Source: Microbacteriaceae bacterium (GTDB lineage Bacteria; Actinomycetota; Actinomycetes; Actinomycetales; Microbacteriaceae). From it: 5,634 bases of DNA. Shown here one piece after another: positions 1-5,634 of this stretch. A model generated the notes under the pieces. That model saw nothing but the letters and a program-made list of their open reading frames with translations, made no database searches and was not told the origin of the DNA. The stretch covers positions 1 through 5,634 of the forward strand of contig CANKTR010000060.1 in the NCBI GenBank assembly GCA_947486475.1, in the 5' to 3' direction. Position 1 is the first letter of the stretch, and every line of letters starts with the position of its first letter. A program made the translations under genes and the position numbers.

Positions 1-1578
1 AACCCGGACGACCCGACGGGGAAGTCGACGATGCGGCGCATCACCGACGTTCTCGACGTGTGGTTCGACTCGGGGTCTATGCCGTTCGCGCAGGTTCACT
101 ACCCGTTCGAGAACCGGGAGTGGTTCGACACCCACAACCCAGCCGACTTCATCGTCGAGTACATCGGCCAGACGCGCGGTTGGTTCTACACGCTCCACGT
201 GTTGTCGACCGCGCTCTTCGATCGACCCGCGTTCACCAACGTCATCAGCCACGGAATCGTTCTGGGCAACGACGGACAAAAGATGTCGAAGTCGCTGCGG
301 AACTATCCCGATGTGTCCGAGGTGTTTGAACGCGACGGAGCCGACGCGATGCGGTGGTTCCTCATGTCCTCGAGCGTCATTCGCGGGGGGAACCTCGTCG
401 TCACCGAAGAGGGCATTCGCGAATCCGTCCGCCAGTTCCTTTTGCCCCTGTGGAGCACGTACTACTTTTTCACTCTTTATGCCGGAGACATCGAGCCGGT
501 TCGCCGCACCGATTCGACGAACGTGCTCGACCGGTATCTTCTGGCGAAGACGCATGCGCTGGTGGAGCGGGTCACCGCAGAACTCGACGCCCTCGACAGC
601 CCGATGGCGGCCGCATCGATTCGCGATTTCGCCGACGTGTTGACCAACTGGTACGTCCGACGTTCGCGCGATCGGTTCTGGGACGGCGACGACCGTGACG
701 CTGTCGACACGCTGTACACCGTCCTCGAGACGGTCTGCCGGGTCGCGGCACCGCTCGCACCGCTCGTGACCGAGGAAGTCTGGCGCGGTCTGACGGGTGG
801 CGAGAGCGTTCACCTGACGGACTGGCCCGACGCGACCGAGTTCCCGGCGGACGACAAGCTCGTTCAAGCGATGGACCGCGTCCGTGAGGTCGCGTCGGCG
901 GGACTCGCGTTGCGGAAGGCACAGGGTCTCCGTGTCCGCCTGCCCCTCGCAAGCCTCACCGTCGTCGTGCCCGAGGCACCGACCATCCCCGCGTTCTCGG
1001 ACATCCTGCGCGAAGAACTCAACGTGAAGTCCGTATCCGTTGTCGAACTGCGCGAAGAGTCGATCGGCGAATACGGGATAACCCGCCGCCTGTCCGTCAA
1101 CTCGAGGACACTCGGACCCCGAATCGGTGGTCAGGTTCAACAGGTCATCGCGGCGACCAAGTCGGGGGACTGGTCGGTCGACGGCGACGTCGTCACGGCT
1201 GGCGGAATCGCGCTCGAGGCGGGCGAATACGACCTCGTCCTCGATGTCGCGGACACCGCGGTTGCGGTCTCGTTCCTCGGAAATGCTGGGTTTGTCGTTC
1301 TCGACACCGTGGTCACCCCCGAACTCGCCGCCGAAGGCCTCGCCCGAGACGTCGTGCGCGCGGTCCAACAGGCGCGAAAGGATGCGGGTCTCGACGTCAG
1401 CGACCGAATCCGACTCGAAATCGAAAGTGACGCGGTCACAATCGTGGCGATGCGCGACCATCAGGATTTGATCGCCGGCGAGACGCTCGCGCTCGAAATC
1501 GAATTCCGTGACGGCTCGTCGGGAACGGTCGAGGTCGGCGACGGTGCCCGAATTCGCGTCGGACTGGAAAAAGCGTGA
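1..1578 (+). CDS. ileS: Isoleucyl-tRNA synthetase, C-terminal half (5' end outside window)
   Basis: Cytoplasmic class I aminoacyl-tRNA synthetase that charges tRNA-Ile with isoleucine using ATP. The frame is open from base 1, so the ATG at 31 is internal. 525 residues are visible, about half of the ~1050-1100 expected, so the HIGH motif and editing domain lie upstream. Visible in order: the end of the Rossmann catalytic domain with [11 protein letters not shown] (residues 21-31) and GQTRGWFYT (56-64); the ATP-binding KMSKS loop at residues 94-98 (bases 280-294), followed by LRNYPD; the helical anticodon-binding domain with [12 protein letters not shown] (216-227) and [11 protein letters not shown] (251-261); and a C-terminal part resembling the DUF5915-type tail, with [21 protein letters not shown] followed by NYPD, and the lack of a C-terminal Cys4 zinc finger, indicate the eukaryote-like IleRS2 type. 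The stop TGA (1576-1578) overlaps the folC GTG start. ValRS is a related alternative, but the [11 protein letters not shown] and NYPD signatures favour IleRS. Confidence 0.97.
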   Translation, partial: NPDDPTGKSTMRRITDVLDVWFDSGSMPFAQVHYPFENREWFDTHNPADFIVEYIGQTRGWFYTLHVLSTALFDRPAFTNVISHGIVLGNDGQKMSKSLRNYPDVSEVFERDGADAMRWFLMSSSVIRGGNLVVTEEGIRESVRQFLLPLWSTYYFFTLYAGDIEPVRRTDSTNVLDRYLLAKTHALVERVTAELDALDSPMAAASIRDFADVLTNWYVRRSRDRFWDGDDRDAVDTLYTVLETVCRVAAPLAPLVTEEVWRGLTGGESVHLTDWPDATEFPADDKLVQAMDRVREVASAGLALRKAQGLRVRLPLASLTVVVPEAPTIPAFSDILREELNVKSVSVVELREESIGEYGITRRLSVNSRTLGPRIGGQVQQVIAATKSGDWSVDGDVVTAGGIALEAGEYDLVLDVADTAVAVSFLGNAGFVVLDTVVTPELAAEGLARDVVRAVQQARKDAGLDVSDRIRLEIESDAVTIVAMRDHQDLIAGETLALEIEFRDGSSGTVEVGDGARIRVGLEKA

Positions 1579-2915
1579 CCGATTTCCGCGCCGAAGTCGG
1601 AAAGATTTTCGAGTCGCTCGTCGCCCGAATCGGTGAACGCTCTCCTCAGCCGCGGCTTCACGCCACACGCAGGGCGGTCGAGTACCTCGGCAACCCGCAA
1701 CAGATGTATTCCATCGTTCACATCACGGGAACTAACGGCAAAACCTCGACGGCCCGGATGATCGAAGCGCTGTGCCGCGCGCACGGACTCCGAACGGGCC
1801 TGATGACCAGCCCTCACCTGCGTTTCGTCACCGAACGCATCATGATTGACGGCAAACCCATCGGCGACGAACAGTTTGTCGACAACTGGCGGGACGTCGA
1901 GCCCTACATCCAGTTGGTGGACAGCGAACTCGTCGCCGCGGGTGAAGTGCCCCTCACCTATTTCGAAACGCTCACCGTCCTTACGCTCGCCGCGTTCGCC
2001 GATGCCCCGGTCGACGTGGCGGTTCTCGAGGTCGGAATTGGCGGCGAGTGGGACTCGACGAATGTGGCTGACGCGGACGTCGCAGTGTTCACGCCCATCG
2101 GCATTGACCACGCGGAACTCCTCGGCGACACCGTTGCGAAAATCGCTCGCAACAAAGCGGGAATCATCAAGCCGGGCAGCATTGTCGTCACGGCAACCCA
2201 AGAACCCGACGCGCTCGCCGAAATCGTGCGGGCGGCCGACAAGTTCGGCGACGAACTGTTTGTCGAAGGCGACAACTTCGAACTCAAATCGAATCTGTCG
2301 GCGGTGGGTGGGCAAGTGCTGCAGGTTCGGGGGCGCGCGAGCGCTTACCGCGACGTTCCCGTCACACTGCACGGAGCCCACCAGGCTCATAATGCGGCCC
2401 TCGCCATCGCCGCGGTCGAATCGCTGTTCGGAAACGGGTCGCGTCCCATCCCCGACGAGATCCTCAGCGCGGCTCTCGGGAACGTCACCAGCCCCGGCCG
2501 GCTTCAATACCTCGCCGCAAATCCGCCCATCATCGTCGACGCGGCCCACAATCCGCACGGCGCGCAGGCCCTCGCCACCGCAATCACCGACGTGTTGCCG
2601 TTCGAGAAGGTGTGGGTTGTGCTCGGTGTGCTGGACGACAAGGATTCCCGCGGGATCATCGAAGCGCTGGACCCCGTCGTCGCTGGTTTCGTCTGCACGC
2701 AGTCCGGATCGGACCGGGCGACGCAAGCGCACGAGCTCGCCGAGACTGTTGCGGCTCTTGTTGGACCAGGAAAAGTCCACGCCGAGCCGACACTCGCATC
2801 CGCGATCGAGACAGCAAAGGGCCTGTGTGGACCGGCGGATGCGATTATGGTGACAGGGAGCATCACGCTCGTCGGTGACGCCATCACCCTCGCTCGATCG
2901 GAGAACTGGACATGA
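1575..2915 (+). CDS. folC: Bifunctional dihydrofolate synthase / folylpolyglutamate synthase
   Basis: Cytoplasmic Mur-ligase-family enzyme. It ligates glutamate to dihydropteroate and adds further glutamates to folates, in both cases using ATP. The length, 446 residues, is normal for the family. Motifs: P-loop TGTNGKTST (residues 51-59); TSPHL (78-82) and TERIMIDG (87-94) in the folate-binding part; [14 protein letters not shown] (151-164), where the family usually has [18 protein letters not shown] (175-184); NKAGIIKPG (193-201), whose first Lys (K194) is probably the carbamylated metal-site lysine; the C-terminal Mur-ligase domain with PGRLQ (307-311) and DAAHNPHG (322-329); and a closing [11 protein letters not shown] (426-436). 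The start is a GTG whose last two bases open the ileS stop, giving a GTGA overlap. Only a weak GGAAAAA precedes it (1566-1572), so translation probably depends on coupling to ileS. The next in-frame ATG (codon 44) would remove conserved N-terminal sequence. The stop overlaps the next gene's ATG. Confidence 0.97.
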   Translation: MTDFRAEVGKIFESLVARIGERSPQPRLHATRRAVEYLGNPQQMYSIVHITGTNGKTSTARMIEALCRAHGLRTGLMTSPHLRFVTERIMIDGKPIGDEQFVDNWRDVEPYIQLVDSELVAAGEVPLTYFETLTVLTLAAFADAPVDVAVLEVGIGGEWDSTNVADADVAVFTPIGIDHAELLGDTVAKIARNKAGIIKPGSIVVTATQEPDALAEIVRAADKFGDELFVEGDNFELKSNLSAVGGQVLQVRGRASAYRDVPVTLHGAHQAHNAALAIAAVESLFGNGSRPIPDEILSAALGNVTSPGRLQYLAANPPIIVDAAHNPHGAQALATAITDVLPFEKVWVVLGVLDDKDSRGIIEALDPVVAGFVCTQSGSDRATQAHELAETVAALVGPGKVHAEPTLASAIETAKGLCGPADAIMVTGSITLVGDAITLARSENWT

Positions 2916-3256
2916 GTGAACGACGCGAACGAACCGCGACCGAGTCGCTGCTCACGGTAGCGTTCGGGGTCGAGATGTCGACGGTCGTGTTTGGGGCCAT
3001 CGCAATCGCCGGACTGTACAAAGACCGCTGGCTCGAAGTATTAATCTCCGCGGTGTTGCTTATCGGCCTCCTCGCCATGGCGAGTGCAACGCTGCGTCGA
3101 GGTCTGCACCCGATTGTCTACGCCTCGCAGGCGGTGCTCGCCCTGCCCATCGTCACCGAACCGCTGTGGGGCGTCGCGTGGGTGATGTGCATGATTTTCT
3201 GGGTCTTCTGTCTCGTCAAGGGGCAACAGCTTGACCGTCGAAAGGAACAACAATGA
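2912..3256 (+). CDS. DUF4233-family small integral membrane protein, function unknown
   Basis: 114-residue protein resembling the actinobacterial DUF4233 family, which commonly sits between folC and ndk. No function is established. Four hydrophobic segments are visible, at about residues 13-35, 40-61, 66-84 and 86-103, so it should span the inner membrane four times. Short charged ends face one side: [11 protein letters not shown] at the N-terminus and [12 protein letters not shown] at the C-terminus. Glu21 lies inside the first segment ([13 protein letters not shown]), a charged residue in a membrane helix and a candidate functional site. The start is supported by GGAGA (2900-2904), 7 bases before the ATG, and by the ATGA overlap with the folC stop. 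The stop overlaps the ndk ATG in the same way. Leu44 is a TTA codon, rare in this GC-rich sequence. Position between folate and nucleotide enzymes suggests co-expression, but does not by itself show a metabolic role. Confidence 0.85.
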   Translation: MSERRERTATESLLTVAFGVEMSTVVFGAIAIAGLYKDRWLEVLISAVLLIGLLAMASATLRRGLHPIVYASQAVLALPIVTEPLWGVAWVMCMIFWVFCLVKGQQLDRRKEQQ

Positions 3257-3669
3257 CCGAAATTCAGGACACCCTCGTCCTCATCAAACCGGATGGCACC
3301 GAGCGAAACCTCGTCGGCGAAATTCTTCGTCGCATTGAGGCGAAGGGTTACCAGATCGCCGACCTGAGAATGCTCACCCCCGACCGTGACCTGTTGACGA
3401 AGCACTACGAAGAGCACGAGGGCAAGCCCTTCTTTGAACCACTCGTCGAGTTCATGTCGAGTGGACCCGTCGTAGCCGTCCGGGTTCGCGGACACCGCGT
3501 CATCGAAGGATTTCGCTCCCTCGCCGGCGCGACCGATCCGACTCCCGCAGCACCGGGCTCCATTCGTGGCGACCTCGCCCGGGACTGGGGACTGAAAGTT
3601 CAAAAGAACCTCGTCCACGGCAGCGACTCACCCGAGTCCGCCGAGCGCGAACTCGCCCTCTGGTTTTAG
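3253..3669 (+). CDS. ndk: Nucleoside diphosphate kinase
   Basis: Cytosolic enzyme that moves the gamma-phosphate from ATP to (d)NDPs through a phosphohistidine, balancing NTP and dNTP pools. The 138 residues cover the whole family fold. Active-site residues visible: Lys12 (LIKPDG), Tyr52 (KHY), Arg88 (EGFRSL), Thr94 (GATDP), Arg105 (PGSIRGD), Asn119, the phosphorylated His122 and Ser124 (NLVHGSDS), and Glu133. Compared with the Dictyostelium enzyme as I remember it, about four extra residues (around ARDW, 109-112) lie between IRGD and the catalytic His; I recall the same in Microbacteriaceae. A good ribosome site, AAAGGA (3241-3246), lies 6 bases before the ATG, and the ATG overlaps the preceding stop. 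It is the last gene of the operon. Its TAG stop overlaps the VKOR stop on the other strand, with no terminator between them. Confidence 0.98.
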   Translation: MTEIQDTLVLIKPDGTERNLVGEILRRIEAKGYQIADLRMLTPDRDLLTKHYEEHEGKPFFEPLVEFMSSGPVVAVRVRGHRVIEGFRSLAGATDPTPAAPGSIRGDLARDWGLKVQKNLVHGSDSPESAERELALWF

Positions 3670-3702
3670 TACCCGTTTATCAGCATCGGGACGAGCAGAG
3701 GG
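3656..3702. repeat. Inverted repeat across the ndk/VKOR convergent junction
   Basis: CCCTCTG (3656-3662) and CAGAGGG (3696-3702) are perfect 7-base inverted arms around the two overlapping stop codons. Inside them is a smaller pair, CCCG (3672-3675) and CGGG (3687-3690). The 33-base gap between the outer arms is long, and no U-run follows on either strand, so this is not a canonical intrinsic terminator. Both arms lie in coding sequence. It could fold in either transcript and help define 3' ends, but chance is a real alternative. Confidence 0.3.
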
Positions 3703-4292
3703 AACTGCGCGATGATCGCAATCGCAATCGTTCCGAGGTTGGCGACGACGAGAACCCACGAGTAGGGAAGTAGCGTGCCGCCGATTCGGGACAGCCGGTC
3801 GTTGTCGACCAGCAGCTTTTCCCGAAGAAGCCACGGCACGAGAATCCACAACAGGGTGGATTGTGTCGCCCAGGTGATCATGCAGTACAGGCACAGGAAA
3901 CCGATTTCGTAAACGGCCGAGATGAACAGCCACATCAAGAAGAACCAGGCGAGGAAGTTCCCAACGAGGAACGCGCGCCAGTACCAGCGCGCGAAGGTTG
4001 CGCCGGCGAGCATCGCCGCACCCGTCGCGGACACGACCCCCCAACCGATGAGTCCCCAGAAATAGTTGGGGACGCCGAAGAACGCGCGGGAGGCCTCGGA
4101 CTGCATCACGTTCCCGCAACTGAAGAAGGGGTTGATGTTGCAGGAGGGCTGGGTTCCGTCTTTGAGCAGGTAGTACCCCTCGGTCGACAGTGTCAACGCG
4201 GCCCACGCCGAAATCAGACCCAGAACAAGGATGAAGGTGCCGAACGCGATTCGGCCGCGGAAGGTGGGGTTCACCTCTTCATTATCCACCAC
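3666..4292 (-). CDS. Vitamin K epoxide reductase (VKOR) family membrane protein
   Basis: Integral membrane oxidoreductase. In actinobacteria VKOR homologues replace DsbB: they reoxidise a periplasmic/extracytoplasmic DsbA-like thioredoxin and pass electrons to menaquinone. 208 residues. The four expected cysteines are present: the loop pair Cys51 and Cys59 ([17 protein letters not shown]) and the quinone-proximal CXXC, Cys134-Leu-Tyr-Cys137 ([11 protein letters not shown]). [14 protein letters not shown] (71-84) is also typical. Hydrophobic segments lie at about 16-36, 76-98, 107-127, 131-155 and 175-202, giving five likely membrane spans. There is no fused thioredoxin domain, unlike some bacterial VKORs, so the partner must be encoded elsewhere. 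The start is GTG at 4292 with GGAGG 9 bases upstream; a second GTG follows immediately at 4289. The TAA stop shares bases 3667-3668 with the ndk TAG. The substrate protein is unknown. Confidence 0.93.
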   Translation of the reverse strand: MVDNEEVNPTFRGRIAFGTFILVLGLISAWAALTLSTEGYYLLKDGTQPSCNINPFFSCGNVMQSEASRAFFGVPNYFWGLIGWGVVSATGAAMLAGATFARWYWRAFLVGNFLAWFFLMWLFISAVYEIGFLCLYCMITWATQSTLLWILVPWLLREKLLVDNDRLSRIGGTLLPYSWVLVVANLGTIAIAIIAQFPLLVPMLINGY

Positions 4293-4301
4293 TCGAGTGA
4301 A

Positions 4302-4306
4302 CCTCC
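4302..4306 (-). promoter_or_regulatory. Ribosome binding site of the VKOR gene
   Basis: Read on the minus strand, GGAGG lies 9 bases before the GTG at 4292 and 12 bases before the second GTG at 4289. It favours the first GTG. An ATG at 4282-4280 is out of frame, so it is not the start. Confidence 0.7.
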
Positions 4307-4310
4307 AGCC

Positions 4311-4320
4311 GTGGGCCCAC
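4311..4320. repeat. 10-base perfect palindrome in the VKOR-rne divergent region
   Basis: GTGGGCCCAC equals its own reverse complement. It lies between the VKOR ribosome site and the candidate rne -10 element, where an operator could affect either gene. No second copy is seen in the region, and GC-rich palindromes of this size can arise by chance. Confidence 0.35.
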
Positions 4321-4328
4321 TTTGGGGT

Positions 4329-4334
4329 TATGCT
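4329..4334 (+). promoter_or_regulatory. Candidate -10 element for rne
   Basis: TATGCT fits the actinobacterial TAnnnT pattern and matches 4 of 6 bases of TATAAT. No convincing -35 is visible 16-18 bases upstream. Transcription from here would start at about 4340-4342, just at the first leader hairpin, leaving a leader of about 190 bases. On the opposite strand the same bases include CATAAC, a weak -10-like element for VKOR. The assignment rests on pattern alone. Confidence 0.3.
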
Positions 4335-4340
4335 GGTTAA

Positions 4341-4483
4341 GCGCGATTGTCGCGCAGAACTTTCCCCGGCTCACCGGGCTGGAAATCGAAAGATTCGAGC
4401 GGATAGCCAGTTCCGTGCGTAGTGACAGTACGCGGATCGCGTCACTCGATGCGGTCGCAACACAAGATTAGAAGCTCTGCTTC
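4341..4483 (+). other. rne: Hairpin-rich rne 5' leader (possible cis-regulatory RNA)
   Basis: Five inverted repeats with compact loops lie one after another. H1 (4341-4355): GCGCGA-TTG-TCGCGC. H2 (4365-4378): CCCGG-CTCA-CCGGG. H3 (4386-4398): TCGAA-AGA-TTCGA. H4 (4421-4446): AGTGAC pairs with GTCACT and continues as GCG/CGC around a GAT loop after a 5-base bulge on the 5' side. H5 (4471-4483): GAAGC-TCT-GCTTC. None has a following U-run, so they are not intrinsic terminators. RNase E genes elsewhere (E. coli rne) have structured leaders through which the enzyme limits its own mRNA; a similar role is inference here. No known RNA family was recognised, and no credible small ORF lies in the leader. 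Confidence 0.45.
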
Positions 4484-4485
4484 AC

Positions 4486-4497
4486 AGATTTAGATTT
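4486..4497 (+). repeat. Tandem AGATTT in AU-rich stretch before the rne ribosome site
   Basis: AGATTT occurs twice head to tail (4486-4491, 4492-4497). Two further AGATT copies lie upstream, at 4391-4395 and 4465-4469. The stretch 4484-4507 is clearly AU-rich against a GC-rich background and has no obvious base-pairing partner. AGAUU fits the RNWUU preference described for E. coli RNase E. Actinobacterial RNase E is reported to prefer cutting before C, so the match is suggestive only. Confidence 0.4.
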
Positions 4498-4513
4498 CGT
4501 GAGAAATCGCCGA

Positions 4514-4519
4514 GAGGTG
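4514..4519 (+). promoter_or_regulatory. rne: Ribosome binding site of rne
   Basis: GAGGTG is fully complementary to CACCTC near the 3' end of 16S rRNA and ends 9 bases before the ATG at 4529. This selects that ATG over the in-frame GTG codons at 4499 and 4517, which have no such site upstream; the GTG at 4517 lies inside the site itself. Confidence 0.65.
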
Positions 4520-4528
4520 CACCTGAAA

Positions 4529-5634
4529 ATGGTGAAGAAAAAGGATTTTGACCCGAACGACCAGGTGTTGTCTCCGTTCGTAGTACCCGAGGCACGGCCG
4601 GAACCGACCGAGTCGAGCGCCGCGCCGGCCGCGCCTGAAGCGGACTCGACCGACGCTGCCGAAGCGGCCGCAAAGCCAGCTTTCGAGCCCATTGTGCTCG
4701 ACAACGCGATGCAACTGGTGTTCCGCCCGCCGGCACCCGAATACATCCCGGTTCGTGCGAGCCGGCCAATCGAAGACGAAGGCCCGTCGGTCCGCCGCCG
4801 TAGCCGCGGTAATCGAGCCGAACGGTCCGAGCGCGTCGAGCGGGTCTACATCGAGCCGGAACAGATTTCCGAGCCGCAGCGCATTCGCGGTTCCACCCGC
4901 ATCGAAGCGAAGCGTCAGCGCCGCCGCGATTCCCGCGACAGCGGTCGCCGCCGTCCGGTCGTCACGGAAACCGAGTTTCTCGCGCGTCGGGAAAGCGTCG
5001 ATCGGAAAATGATTGTTCGGTCGAAAGACGGCCGAATCCAAATCGGTGTTCTCGAAGACACGGTTCTGGTCGAGCACTACGTGGCGCGGTCGACCGAGTC
5101 GAGCATCATCGGAAACGTGTACATCGGAAAAGTGCAGAACGTGCTTCCCTCGATGGAAGCCGCGTTCGTCGACATCGGTCGGGGCCGCAATGCGGTGCTG
5201 TACTCGGGCGAAGTGGATTGGGACGCCGCGACGACAGAGGACAATGCCAACCAACCTCGGCGTATCGAGATGGCTCTCAAGACGGGTGACCCGTTGCTCG
5301 TTCAGGTCACCAAGGACCCTGTCGGCCACAAGGGTGCTCGACTGACGAGCCAAATCACTCTGCCGGGCCGTTATGTCGTGTACGTCCCCAGCGGTTCCAT
5401 CAACGGGATCTCGCGTAAGTTGCCCGACTCGGAACGCTCGCGGTTGAAGGCGATCCTGTCCACGGTTCTGCCCGAAAATGCGGGCGTGATTGTCCGAACC
5501 GCGGCCGAGGGTGCGACGGAAGAACAGTTGACGCTCGACGTCAAGCGATTGACCGCGCAGTGGGATGCGATTCAGAAGAAGGCGGAAAAGGGAAACGGAC
5601 CGGTGCTCTTGCACTCGGAGCCGGACCTCCTGGT
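4529..5634 (+). CDS. rne: Ribonuclease E/G, N-terminal part (3' end outside window)
   Basis: Endoribonuclease that cuts single-stranded, AU-rich RNA in mRNA decay and rRNA/tRNA processing, and scaffolds a degradosome-like complex. 368 codons are visible with no stop. The frame is open from 4472, after a TAG at 4469-4471; the ATG at 4529 is chosen for its GAGGTG site. Residues 1-15 are basic then mixed (MVKKKDFDPND). Residues 20-50 are rich in Ala, Pro and acidic residues, and 79-143 are rich in Arg (RRRSRGNR, RQRRRDSRD), so about 160 residues look disordered. The catalytic part starts near residue 161 (MIVRSKDGRIQIGVLED). It includes the S1 RNA-binding fold (GNVYIGKVQNVLPSMEAAFV, 195-214; DIGRGRNAVLY, 215-225) and the GHKGARLTSQITLPGRYVVY segment (266-285) typical of the family. 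The catalytic Asp pair and zinc link lie downstream. The extension favours actinobacterial RNase E over a short RNase G. Confidence 0.95.
   Translation, partial: MVKKKDFDPNDQVLSPFVVPEARPEPTESSAAPAAPEADSTDAAEAAAKPAFEPIVLDNAMQLVFRPPAPEYIPVRASRPIEDEGPSVRRRSRGNRAERSERVERVYIEPEQISEPQRIRGSTRIEAKRQRRRDSRDSGRRRPVVTETEFLARRESVDRKMIVRSKDGRIQIGVLEDTVLVEHYVARSTESSIIGNVYIGKVQNVLPSMEAAFVDIGRGRNAVLYSGEVDWDAATTEDNANQPRRIEMALKTGDPLLVQVTKDPVGHKGARLTSQITLPGRYVVYVPSGSINGISRKLPDSERSRLKAILSTVLPENAGVIVRTAAEGATEEQLTLDVKRLTAQWDAIQKKAEKGNGPVLLHSEPDLL

Noticed and set aside
1461..2780. Long minus-strand open frame (about 439 codons) opposite ileS and folC
   Set aside because: It lies antisense to folC, whose motifs are intact. 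Its translation is low-complexity, rich in Arg, Asp and Val, with no recognisable domain, as expected when stop codons are rare in GC-rich DNA.
1846..2853. Plus-strand 335-codon frame inside folC
   Set aside because: It is out of frame with FolC and made mostly of Ser, Arg and Pro; the overlapping FolC frame carries all the catalytic motifs.
3861..4340. Plus-strand open frame opposite VKOR
   Set aside because: It is antisense to VKOR, has no ribosome site or recognisable motif, and has a shadow-like Glu/Arg/Pro composition.
4415..4471. GTG-started 18-codon frame in the rne leader, in frame with rne
   Set aside because: There is no Shine-Dalgarno sequence, and it ends at the TAG at 4469-4471. 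It is useful only as showing where the rne frame closes upstream.
4449..4493. Possible 14-codon upstream ORF in the rne leader (ATG at 4449)
   Set aside because: No ribosome binding site precedes it, it overlaps hairpin H5, and the peptide MRRSQHKIRSSASQI-like sequence shows no leader-peptide feature such as a codon run.
4499..4519. In-frame GTG codons at 4499 and 4517 as alternative rne starts
   Set aside because: Neither has a ribosome site at a suitable distance, and GAGGTG at 4514-4519 is well placed for the ATG at 4529.
4490..5614. Long minus-strand open frame (about 374 codons) opposite rne
   Set aside because: It is antisense to the clear RNase E frame. The translation shows no family motif and is an Arg/Asp-rich shadow.
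1..5634. Search for mobile elements, CRISPR arrays, tRNA or rRNA genes, toxin-antitoxin or defence genes
   Set aside because: Almost all sequence is accounted for by conserved housekeeping genes. No transposase, regularly spaced repeats, cloverleaf or defence-like domain was seen.

Overview
The window reads as ordinary chromosome from a GC-rich actinobacterium. The gene order ileS-folC-DUF4233-ndk, then a convergent VKOR gene and a divergent rne, is one I associate with Actinobacteria and especially Microbacteriaceae. Details of the proteins agree: the IleRS is the eukaryote-like type common in actinobacteria, the DUF4233 family is actinobacterial, VKOR stands where other phyla use DsbB, and RNase E carries a long disordered N-terminal extension. 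The family-level placement comes from memory of gene order and an NDK signature, not from a search.

Layout. Positions 1-3669 (+) hold four genes without one noncoding base between them: the 3' half of ileS (isoleucyl-tRNA synthetase), folC (dihydrofolate/folylpolyglutamate synthase), a small four-helix membrane protein of the DUF4233 family, and ndk (nucleoside diphosphate kinase). Each junction is a 4-base stop/start overlap (GTGA, ATGA, ATGA), so this is almost certainly one translationally coupled operon whose promoter lies upstream of the window. The VKOR-family disulfide-bond gene (-, 3666-4292) runs into ndk, and the two stop codons overlap. A 236-base divergent region (4293-4528) separates VKOR from rne (+, from 4529, continuing past the window end). 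The main rne reading frame has no stop within the window.

Function. The operon joins translation (charging of tRNA-Ile), one-carbon/folate metabolism and nucleotide supply with an uncharacterised membrane protein. VKOR should reoxidise a DsbA-like thioredoxin that is encoded elsewhere. RNase E is the central mRNA-decay and RNA-processing endonuclease.

No mobile element, CRISPR array, tRNA, rRNA or defence system is visible, and nothing suggests horizontal transfer. The part the genes do not explain is the rne leader. It holds five small inverted repeats with tight loops within about 140 bases, followed by an AU-rich stretch with a tandem AGATTT just upstream of the ribosome binding site. That is what an autoregulated RNase E leader could look like, and it is the best candidate here for something undescribed.
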